Positions 1 to 6,083 of a stretch of DNA of 6,764 bases are shown piece after piece. Location of the stretch: contig JALSSH010000595.1 of NCBI GenBank assembly GCA_026984385.1, forward strand, positions 1-6,764, given 5' to 3'. Below the pieces are notes generated by a model. That model saw only the letters and a program-made list of their open reading frames with translations, did no database searches and was not told the origin of the DNA. The stretch is from Ardenticatenia bacterium (GTDB taxonomy: Bacteria > Chloroflexota > Anaerolineae > Aggregatilineales > Aggregatilineaceae). A program made the translations under genes and the position numbers. Positions within the stretch are counted from its first letter, which is position 1. The number at the start of each line of letters is the position of its first letter.

Positions 1-3000
1 TCCACGCGGCGCAATAGCGCCTCCAAGTCAGCTTGGGCTTGGGCGACCACCTCGGGCAAAGGCGGCAACTGCGGCGGTGGTGGCAGCGTTTCCCCGCTCA
101 GCGCGCGCACATGGGCAGCGTCTTCGGCGCTGCCGGTGCGGGCGTAAAGCGCGCGATAATGCGTGAGCGCCTCGGCACGCGCGGCGGCGTCCTGCGGATC
201 GAGTTCGGTCAGTGCGCCATAAAGCGCGGCGAACTGCTCGGTTTCTTGTGCCAGTTCACGCAGCGCCAACAAAGCGGAGCGCGCCGCTTCGCCACGCAGT
301 TTACCGCGCCATACGCGCATTTGCACATCCAGCAAGGCCGCCTCAAAGCTCACCTCGCGCCGCCCGACTTCCTCGGCCAGCGCGCGCGCCTCGGTGTTGA
401 GCGTTTCCGCTTCTGCCCAGCGCTCTTGGGCGGCGTAAAGCGCGGCTTGGCGTTGCAGGTAGCTACACAGATTAAAGCGCAAGTTGAGCGCGCGCCCCAA
501 AGCCACCGCGTCCGCGTAAAGTCGCTCGGCTTCCGCCGTGCGCCCCTGCTTTTTCGCCACGTCCGCCATATCCGAAAGCCCGAAGCTGATCACGCGACGG
601 TCGCCCACCTCCAGCCCAATTTGCAATTGCAGCGCAAAGCAACGCCGCGCGTCCTCATACGCCCCCCGCAAGCTGTAGAGGATGCCGAGATTGCCCACCG
701 CGAGCGCAACCCCGGGTTGATCCCCCACTTCGGCGGCCACTTGCAAAAAGTGGCGATAGTTGTGCATAGCCTGCACATAGTCGCCCTGCTCTTCGTAGAC
801 CACGCCGATATTGTTGCGGGCGATGGCCGCGCCGTGTTTGTCGCCCAGCGCCTCGCGGATGTTCACCTGGCGTTGTAGATAGCGCAGCGCTTGGGCAAAG
901 TCGCCGCGAAAGTGATAGGACATGCCCCAATTGCCGAGGATGGTCGCGGTTAGCTCGCGGTCGGCGGCGGCTTCGGCGGCCTGCATAGCCTGTTCGTAGA
1001 ACGTGCCCGCCTGTTCGGATGCGCCCTGGAAAAGGTACACGTTGCCGATATTGGTCAGCGCGCGCCCCACGCCCTGCTGATCGCCAAGCGCGACGAAAAG
1101 CTCGCGGGCCTGGTGCAACGCCTCCAAGGCGTCCTCATATGCCCCGCGTGAGGTCAAAAGTCGTCCCAGCGCGTTAAAGGCTTGGGCGCGCAGCGCGCGG
1201 TCGCTCATCTGCTCGGCCAACTCCAGCGCCCGACGATATTGGGCTTCCGCCTCGTCCCATTTGCCGGTGAGTTCCAACACTTTGCCCAACTTCAACAACA
1301 CGGGCGGGTGTTCGGCTTCCTCCAACAAAGGCAACAATCGTCGATAGTAGGTGATCGCGGCGTCGTTGGCGTAGGTAGCAGCGGCGGCATCGGCGGCGCG
1401 GCGGAAATATTCGCGTTGTTTGGCGCGATTTTCGCTGTGGCCGTAATGGTAGGCCAGCACGTCCAGGTAGCGCGCGATCTCGTCGGGAAAGGTGTGCTCG
1501 ATAAAGGCGGCCACCTGCTCATGCAAGCGTGCGCGTGTGGCAACCGAGAGCGACTCGTAGGCCACCTCTTGGGTGACGATGTGGCGGAAGAGATATTCCA
1601 GCTCCGGCGTAGGGCGCTCGGCGGGCACGACGAAATCATGGCGGCGCAGCGCCTCGATCTGGCGCTGTACGCGCTGCACGTCGCCGACAGGGGGATACAC
1701 TTGCGGCAACCAGTCGGCGCAAAAGGCGCGTCCGATCACGCTGGCGACCTTTAAGGCGATCTTTTGGTCTTCTAGCAAGCGGTCAATGCGGCTGATAACC
1801 AAGCTGTGTAGCGTGTCCGGCAGCTCGACCGCTTCTAGAGCGGCGGCGTCTTGGGGGGCTATCCCCTGGTCGTGGATCAAATTCAGCATCTCGCTGATAT
1901 AAAAGGGGTTGCCCTGCGCACGACCGGCCACAAGCTCCACCAGCGCGGGCGGGATATGCTGCACATCGCCGAAAAGCCGCCGCAATTGCAAGCGGATCAG
2001 CGTTTCGGCTTCCCCACGTGAAAACTCGCGCAACGCCAACTCGGTGAAGTGCGGGAATTCGCGCAGTGCGTCCAAGTCAATATGCGGCAGCTCCGGTGGG
2101 CGATAGACAAGCAACATCAGCACGGGCAAGTCTACCACGTTGCGCGCCAGCGCGAGCAGCAGATCGAACGAGAGCGGGTCCAGCCATTGGGCGTCTTCCA
2201 ACACAAAAAGCAAGGGGCTTTCGGCGGCACGTGCCCGCACGCAGCGCACCAAAAGCGCTTCCAGCGACGCTTTGCGCAGCTTGGCGTCCATGCCGGCGGT
2301 GAGCGCGTCATCTTCCAGCGGGAGATTGAGCGCCGCGCCCAGCAACGGCGCACGTTGAGCTAACACGGGGTCCATGGCGTGGAGTGCGCCCTCCAAATGC
2401 GCTTGTAGCCGCGCAAGCGGCCAGCTTGTCTCTACGCCGAAAAACGCCCGCCAGATATGATGCCAGGCGTGGTAGCTGGCGGTGGTGCTATACGATTGGC
2501 ACTCGCCACCGAAAGCCCGCAGCCCTTCGGCGCGCGCTTGGCGGATGATCTCTGTGCTGAGCCGCGATTTGCCCATGCCCGCCTCGGCGGTGATGCCCAG
2601 CACTTGTCCCTCGCCGCGCAACACGCGCGCCAAGCGGTCTTCGGCGATAGCGAGTTCGGCTTTGCGCCCCACCATCGGCAGCGCGTATTCGATCTCTTGT
2701 GTCTGAATCACGGTGCGCCCGCGCACGCCTTGCGCCGCATAGACAGCTATCGGCTCGCGCTTGCCCTTGACGCGGATCGGCGGCAACGCTTGCCAGCGGA
2801 ACGTGCGCGCGGCGCGGCGTTGCGCTTCCCTGCTGACGAGGATTTGCCCGGGGGTGGCCGCTTGCATCAGACGCGCGGACAAGTTCACTGCGTCGCCGAT
2901 CACGGTATACTCTTGGCGCACACTGGCCCCGATCAGCCCACAAAACGCCAGCCCTGTGTTGACGCCGATTCGCGTCACTTCTGGGGCCAGGGCGCGCAGC

Positions 3001-4007
3001 TCCAACGCGCAGTGGATGGCGCGCTCTTCGTCGTCTTCGTGGGCGGTCGGCGCGCCGAAAAGCACGATGGCTTTGCTGCCTTTGTCGCCCATATCCACCT
3101 TGTTGAGATAGCCGTCATACTGTTGGACAACGCGCAGCATCGCGCCCAAATACGCTTGCAGCTTGGCGCCCACTTGCAGATCGCGGTCGTAGTCAAAGCC
3201 GCCGAAGTTGACAAAAAGCACGGTGACTTTGCGGTGCTCGTTGACAAAACCGCTTTGGCCGCGCGCGATACGTTGCGCGATGACCGGATGCAAATAGGCG
3301 GCCAACAGACGCTCTTGGCGGACGCTGAGTTCGCCGCGCAGCTCCGGCAGCGGGGCCGGAGCGATCTCGCCTTCCAAGCGCAACACGCGCCGGAAATCGT
3401 CCGCCAGCGGCTCGGCGTGGAGCGGTTCGGCCAGCGGCAATAGGGCGTGGTGAGCGACCACGTTCCCCCGTTCAGCGACCGCCTCCGCTGTTGCGCACAA
3501 GTCCAGCGCGCTACCGGCCACCACCGTTTTTAGCCCAATTTGCGGGTCACCAACGCTGGTGCAATAGCTACTCCCAACGGCCAAGCCCGCTTTGAAAGAG
3601 AGCTTGAACGTCCCCGCCAGGGTCTCAACGGCGGCGTAGCGGCCCATGCGCTCCTGCATTTCCAACGCGCACCGCAAGGCGCGGCGGGCGGTTTGGCGTT
3701 GGGTGGCTTGGGTGGAAGGGAAAAGCACGGTCAGCGCGTCCCCGCCAAACTGGCCGACAATGCCCCCATATTGACGCACAAGCGCGATAGTAGCTTCAAA
3801 GTAGCCGTTGAGCACGCGCGTAAGCTCCTCTGTGCCTGCACGACCGGCCTCCGCCAGCGCCTCGCTCATGGCCGTGAAACCGGAAATATCCGCGAACATG
3901 GCGACCGTTTGCCGGCGGTGTTCCCGCTCGATGGGGTTGGCTTCCGGATGGGCGAGAATGTCTTGGGCGATGGTGTAAGGCAAATAGGCAAGCCAGGGGG
4001 AAGGCAT
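1..4007 (-). CDS. Soluble-adenylyl-cyclase-like protein: two cyclase domains, STAND NTPase, TPR repeats (C-terminus off the left edge)
   Basis: Probable cytoplasmic cAMP-forming signalling enzyme. The frame is open for 1335 codons from ATG at 4007 with no stop before the edge, so the C-terminus is missing. No signal peptide or membrane segment is visible. Order: cyclase C1 (residues ~32-190; FADISGF with D40, GGDAL with D90); cyclase C2 (~258-430; NKV with K303, YTVIGDAVNLSARL with T368, N375, R379); NTPase (~446-720; Walker A AEAGMGKS 474-481, Walker B LLFVLEDAQWLD 599-610, GNPFY 699-703); winged-helix-like linker (~730-880, containing RHIVTQEVAYESL); TPRs 897-1216; a proline-rich stretch near the edge. 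This is the order of human soluble adenylyl cyclase (ADCY10). C1 lacks the transition-state Asn/Arg (D169, T173) and C2 lacks the first metal Asp (N267), so the domains should form one shared active site. An in-frame TGA lies 11 codons upstream of the ATG; a TTG four codons upstream is an alternative start. The Shine-Dalgarno is weak (GGA). Nucleotide specificity is inferred. Confidence 0.93.
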   Translation of the reverse strand, partial: MPSPWLAYLPYTIAQDILAHPEANPIEREHRRQTVAMFADISGFTAMSEALAEAGRAGTEELTRVLNGYFEATIALVRQYGGIVGQFGGDALTVLFPSTQATQRQTARRALRCALEMQERMGRYAAVETLAGTFKLSFKAGLAVGSSYCTSVGDPQIGLKTVVAGSALDLCATAEAVAERGNVVAHHALLPLAEPLHAEPLADDFRRVLRLEGEIAPAPLPELRGELSVRQERLLAAYLHPVIAQRIARGQSGFVNEHRKVTVLFVNFGGFDYDRDLQVGAKLQAYLGAMLRVVQQYDGYLNKVDMGDKGSKAIVLFGAPTAHEDDEERAIHCALELRALAPEVTRIGVNTGLAFCGLIGASVRQEYTVIGDAVNLSARLMQAATPGQILVSREAQRRAARTFRWQALPPIRVKGKREPIAVYAAQGVRGRTVIQTQEIEYALPMVGRKAELAIAEDRLARVLRGEGQVLGITAEAGMGKSRLSTEIIRQARAEGLRAFGGECQSYSTTASYHAWHHIWRAFFGVETSWPLARLQAHLEGALHAMDPVLAQRAPLLGAALNLPLEDDALTAGMDAKLRKASLEALLVRCVRARAAESPLLFVLEDAQWLDPLSFDLLLALARNVVDLPVLMLLVYRPPELPHIDLDALREFPHFTELALREFSRGEAETLIRLQLRRLFGDVQHIPPALVELVAGRAQGNPFYISEMLNLIHDQGIAPQDAAALEAVELPDTLHSLVISRIDRLLEDQKIALKVASVIGRAFCADWLPQVYPPVGDVQRVQRQIEALRRHDFVVPAERPTPELEYLFRHIVTQEVAYESLSVATRARLHEQVAAFIEHTFPDEIARYLDVLAYHYGHSENRAKQREYFRRAADAAAATYANDAAITYYRRLLPLLEEAEHPPVLLKLGKVLELTGKWDEAEAQYRRALELAEQMSDRALRAQAFNALGRLLTSRGAYEDALEALHQARELFVALGDQQGVGRALTNIGNVYLFQGASEQAGTFYEQAMQAAEAAADRELTATILGNWGMSYHFRGDFAQALRYLQRQVNIREALGDKHGAAIARNNIGVVYEEQGDYVQAMHNYRHFLQVAAEVGDQPGVALAVGNLGILYSLRGAYEDARRCFALQLQIGLEVGDRRVISFGLSDMADVAKKQGRTAEAERLYADAVALGRALNLRFNLCSYLQRQAALYAAQERWAEAETLNTEARALAEEVGRREVSFEAALLDVQMRVWRGKLRGEAARSALLALRELAQETEQFAALYGALTELDPQDAAARAEALTHYRALYARTGSAEDAAHVRALSGETLPPPPQLPPLPEVVAQAQADLEALLRRV
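360..1319 (-). repeat. Eight TPR repeats in strict 40-residue (120-nt) register
   Basis: Residues 897-1216 of the large signalling protein divide into eight consecutive 40-residue units with no insertion or deletion. The six central units, starting at residues 937, 977, 1017, 1057, 1097 and 1137, follow a pattern like xxxxARxxxNLGxxYxxxGxYxxAxxxY, and several end in GD. The first and eighth units are more divergent. A weaker helical repeat-like stretch follows, nearer the edge. The array is a probable protein-binding superhelix; the 40-residue (rather than 34) spacing resembles TPRs of the LGN/kinesin-light-chain kind. Confidence 0.85.
2718..3236 (-). other. Cyclase domain C2 (substrate and transition-state half)
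   Basis: Second class III cyclase homology domain, residues ~258-430 of the same protein. The first metal Asp position is Asn (N267, in FVNFGG), but the Asn and Arg that stabilise the transition state are intact (N375, R379 in AVNLSARL). T368, seven residues before the Asn, falls where human soluble adenylyl cyclase has Thr and most other adenylyl cyclases have Asp. K303 in LNKVDMGDKG is the likely adenine-contacting lysine. The stretches NKVxMxDKG, FCGLIG and RQEYTVIG closely resemble C2 of the human soluble enzyme as I remember it. Limits are approximate. Confidence 0.85.
3435..3914 (-). other. Cyclase domain C1 (metal-binding half)
   Basis: N-terminal class III cyclase homology domain, residues ~32-191 of the large signalling protein. 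The two metal-binding aspartates are present: D40 in FADISGF and D90 in GQFGGDAL. The segment corresponding to the usual V-N-x-x-x-R motif reads AGSALDLCATAEA, so the Asn position is D169 and the Arg position is T173. The domain therefore probably cannot catalyse as a homodimer and instead supplies metal binding to C2. Domain limits are approximate. Confidence 0.85.
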
Positions 4008-4089
4008 GGGATTTTCCAATCTACAGATGTGGCGTGCTCAAAATGTGCCGCAAGATACCGTTCCTCTACGCTGATCGTGCCACAAAAGC

Positions 4090-4128
4090 CGCAAACAAAC
4101 AATACGCCCCGCCTATGCGTTGTTTGCG
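4090..4128. repeat. Perfect 9-bp inverted repeat (CGCAAACAA / TTGTTTGCG)
   Basis: CGCAAACAA at 4090-4098 is the exact reverse complement of TTGTTTGCG at 4120-4128, with 21 nt between. An inner pairing, ACGC (4104-4107) with GCGT (4117-4120), could extend it into a bulged hairpin. It is roughly midway between the two divergent start codons, which fits a dimeric regulator's operator or an RNA hairpin in a leader. No regulator is identified. Confidence 0.5.
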
Positions 4129-4183
4129 CCGCCGCCTGGGACATTGTAAAACGAGGGTAGCGCGCATCGGAAGAGGCGTCGGC

Positions 4184-4189
4184 GGAGGT
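4184..4189 (+). promoter_or_regulatory. Shine-Dalgarno site of the propeller gene
   Basis: GGAGGT lies six bases before ATG 4196. This fixes the start here rather than at in-frame ATG codons further upstream, and the protein then begins with a proper signal peptide. Confidence 0.8.
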
Positions 4190-4195
4190 TTGGCT

Positions 4196-5188
4196 ATGCA
4201 ACGGAAAAAATGGCGGATGTGGGGATGTTTGGCGCTGGCGATAGGGCTGTTGTTCGGGGGACACCCTTCGGCGACGGCCCGCGATGAGGGCGAGGCGCGT
4301 TCGGACGGCGCGCAGCGTCTGGAAATAGGAGCGCACGGCAGCTTGCAAAATCCGGCTTGGTCACCGGACGGCTCAGCGTTGTTGCTAACGCGCTTTGTGG
4401 GCGGCTATAACACCGAACCCGCCGATCTGCTCATCTTTGAACGTGGCAGCGGTCGGGTGCGGGTTTTGTTGGCCGACGGCAACGCCAACGTCAATTTGCC
4501 CGGTGCGGCTTGGAATGCGACGACAGGGGAGATCGTTTTTTCCGCTGCGCGCGAGCCGCACGACGAAATATACGTCATAGACGCGGAAGGCAGCCCTGCC
4601 CGTCCGATCACGCACCGCGCGGAGCGCATGGCTTACGAGCCTTCCTGGTCGCCGGATGGCGCGTGGATCGTCTTCGAAGCGCATCCGCTAGACGAGGAAG
4701 CGCACGGCGTGATCACGCTTGCCCCACGTGACGGCAATGGACCGTATCGCACGCTGACCGACGAGCGCGACGATTGCCGCCAGCCGAATTGGTCACCCAG
4801 CGGTGAGTGGATCGTGTTCCAATGCTTCGCGGCGGGGCACTGGGACTTGTGGATCACGCATCCGGACGGCAGCGGGCGTCACCCGATCACCACAGGGCCA
4901 GGGGACAAAACCGACGCCAGTTTTTCACCGGACGGGCGCTGGGTGGTCTATAGCGGCGACGCGGACGAGTTGGAATACGCCAATTTGTTCATTGTGCCGC
5001 TGAGCGGTGGCCGCGCGGAGCGCTTGACCTTCTACAGTGGCTACGACGGCGCGCCTGCCTGGTCACCAGATGGTGCATGGGTCGCGTTTGAGTCGGCGCC
5101 CAAAGCTCCGGAAGACACCGAGGGCACACAGCTTTGGGTGATCGCCGTGCCTGCACGTTTTGCGCCCGAGCCACCCGAAAGCCGGTAA
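4196..5188 (+). CDS. Secreted TolB-like six-bladed beta-propeller protein (PD40/WD40-like repeats)
   Basis: A 330-residue protein probably exported by Sec. The N-terminus has a basic MQRKK stretch, a hydrophobic core (about residues 8-22) and a likely signal-peptidase site after ATA (26-28). The rest is a run of PD40-type propeller motifs: AWSPDG (54-59), AAWNATTGEIVF (104-115), SWSPDGAWIVF (150-160), NWSPSGEWIVF (198-208), SFSPDGRWVVY (242-252) and AWSPDGAWVAF (288-298), indicating six blades. The second blade has lost the SPDG core. C194 and C210 could form a disulfide. The TolB N-terminal domain is absent and no tol/pal genes are nearby, so it should not be called TolB proper. Such propellers usually mediate protein or ligand binding outside the membrane; the ligand is unknown. 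It is transcribed alone, divergent from the cyclase and convergent with pheA. Confidence 0.9.
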   Translation: MQRKKWRMWGCLALAIGLLFGGHPSATARDEGEARSDGAQRLEIGAHGSLQNPAWSPDGSALLLTRFVGGYNTEPADLLIFERGSGRVRVLLADGNANVNLPGAAWNATTGEIVFSAAREPHDEIYVIDAEGSPARPITHRAERMAYEPSWSPDGAWIVFEAHPLDEEAHGVITLAPRDGNGPYRTLTDERDDCRQPNWSPSGEWIVFQCFAAGHWDLWITHPDGSGRHPITTGPGDKTDASFSPDGRWVVYSGDADELEYANLFIVPLSGGRAERLTFYSGYDGAPAWSPDGAWVAFESAPKAPEDTEGTQLWVIAVPARFAPEPPESR

Positions 5189-5197
5189 ATGCTTTCG
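5176..5197. terminator. Hairpin across the propeller gene stop codon; possible bidirectional terminator
   Basis: CGAAAGC (5176-5182) and GCTTTCG (5191-5197) form a perfect 7-bp stem with an 8-nt loop that holds the TAA stop of the plus-strand gene. It lies at the meeting point of two convergent genes, where a shared terminator is expected. Neither strand has a U-tract after the stem, so it is not a standard intrinsic terminator. The rest of the 43-bp gap (5189-5231) shows nothing else. Confidence 0.35.
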
Positions 5198-5231
5198 CCC
5201 CAAGCGCCACGCAGTCGCCGACAAGCGCGCG

Positions 5232-6083
5232 CTACGTCCGATGGGTGTTCGGGCCGCCCAGCGCCGCCGGATACGACCCCAGCATCTTGACCATCGAGGC
5301 CTGGCGCAACAAATCCACCAATGCCGCTTCTGCGCCAGGGTCGCGCCAGTGCCCCTCGAAGTCCAGGTAAAACCAATACTGCCAGGGCCGCCCACGCATC
5401 GGGCGCGATTCGATTTTGGTCAGGTTGATGTTGCGCAGCGCAAACGCCCCCAAGCAATCGTAAAGCGCGCGCGGGCGGTGACGCACGGCGAAGACCAGCG
5501 AGGTTTTGCTCGGGTCACGGCGCGGGGCGTCCTCCACGCCGATCACAAAAAAGCGCGTGGAGTTGTTGCCCGGGTCGTCCTCGATACGGCTATCCAACTG
5601 CGCCAAACCGTAAAGCTCGCCGGCCAGCGCGCTGGCGATGACGGCGGTATTCGGCTCGGGGTTTTCGGCCAAGTCTCGCGCCGCGCCCGCCGTATCATAC
5701 GCGGCGACCGGCTCCCAGCCCCGCTTGTGCAACGTCTCCGCACATTGGGCCAGCGCCTGCGGGTGAGACTTGACGCGCTGCACCTCTTCCAGCGTTGTGC
5801 CCTCCGGCGCCAGCAAGTAATGCTCGATGGGCAAAAGCTCTTCGGCTTGCACGCGGAAATCATGCCCGATCAGCAGCTCATAAGCGCGCGCCACCGTGCC
5901 GGTGAGCGCGTTTTCCACCGGCAACATGCCGTGCGTGGCACGTCCGCGTTGGATGGCGCGGAAGATTTCCGCGAAACTCTCGCACGGCAACGTTTCCACT
6001 TCCGGCCCGAAGTGCCGTCGGATCGCCTCTTCCGAATACGCGCCGTGTTCGCCTTGAAAAGCCACAATTCGCTTGTCGTTCAT
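5232..6083 (-). CDS. pheA: Prephenate dehydratase with C-terminal ACT domain
   Basis: Converts prephenate to phenylpyruvate with loss of water and CO2, the committed step to phenylalanine, in the cytoplasm. The 283-residue length is typical of the monofunctional enzyme; no chorismate mutase domain is present. Catalytic domain (~1-180): GEHGAYSEEA (11-20), PVENALTGTV (55-64), SHPQALAQC (106-114), YDTAGAA (129-135) and the TRF motif (176-178) in NNSTRFFVIG. ACT regulatory domain (~195-270): NINLTKIESRP with ESRP at 225-228, then YWFYLDFEGH. The other ACT effector motif, normally GAL after a proline, reads RAL here (R205). The start codon ATG 6083 overlaps the aroQ stop as ATGA, with GAGGAGG just upstream inside aroQ. 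It is the last gene of the aroB-aroQ-pheA run. The stop is TAG at 5234-5232. Confidence 0.96.
   Translation of the reverse strand: MNDKRIVAFQGEHGAYSEEAIRRHFGPEVETLPCESFAEIFRAIQRGRATHGMLPVENALTGTVARAYELLIGHDFRVQAEELLPIEHYLLAPEGTTLEEVQRVKSHPQALAQCAETLHKRGWEPVAAYDTAGAARDLAENPEPNTAVIASALAGELYGLAQLDSRIEDDPGNNSTRFFVIGVEDAPRRDPSKTSLVFAVRHRPRALYDCLGAFALRNINLTKIESRPMRGRPWQYWFYLDFEGHWRDPGAEAALVDLLRQASMVKMLGSYPAALGGPNTHRT

Larger units (their letters stand above)
4008..4195. promoter_or_regulatory. Divergent intergenic region between the cyclase and propeller genes
   Basis: This 188-bp stretch separates two divergent genes, so it should hold both promoters. It has an A/C-rich patch (about 4081-4103) that stands out from the GC-rich surroundings and contains an inverted repeat. 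I find no convincing -35/-10 pair on either strand. The best plus-strand candidate, TTGTTT (4120-4125) with TGTAAA (4145-4150), is poor in both hexamers and has a long 19-bp spacer. Confidence 0.5.

Noticed and set aside
33..878. Long plus-strand open frame (281 codons)
   Set aside because: It lies antisense to the TPR-coding part of the cyclase gene, whose translation shows clear repeats. The plus-strand product has no recognisable domain; such frames are common opposite GC-rich genes.
2457..3443. Long plus-strand open frame (328 codons)
   Set aside because: Antisense to the C2 cyclase domain and the start of the NTPase. The minus-strand product has conserved catalytic motifs; the plus-strand product is a low-complexity shadow rich in Arg, Ala, Gln and His.
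1..4007. Possible frameshift or fragmentation of the cyclase gene
   Set aside because: Reading the minus strand codon by codon from 4007 to the edge gave no stop. Motif positions stay in register at checked points (K480 at 2570-2568, TPR boundaries at 1199 and 360), so the gene is intact within the window.
4120..4150. Weak promoter TTGTTT-19 bp-TGTAAA for the propeller gene
   Set aside because: Both hexamers are poor matches and the spacer is long. It is not strong enough to list as a feature.
4034..4195. Upstream in-frame extension of the propeller gene by 54 codons
   Set aside because: The extension is highly basic, has no family resemblance and would bury the signal peptide. The internal ATG 4196 has a good GGAGGT and starts a classic signal sequence.
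4223..4228. Possible lipoprotein Cys (C11) in the propeller signal peptide
   Set aside because: The residues before it (RMWGC) do not make a lipobox, and the hydrophobic core lies after the Cys rather than before it.
3866..4348. Minus-strand open frame across the intergenic region (160 codons)
   Set aside because: It overlaps the cyclase C1 coding region in another frame as well as the propeller gene start, and its product shows no domain.
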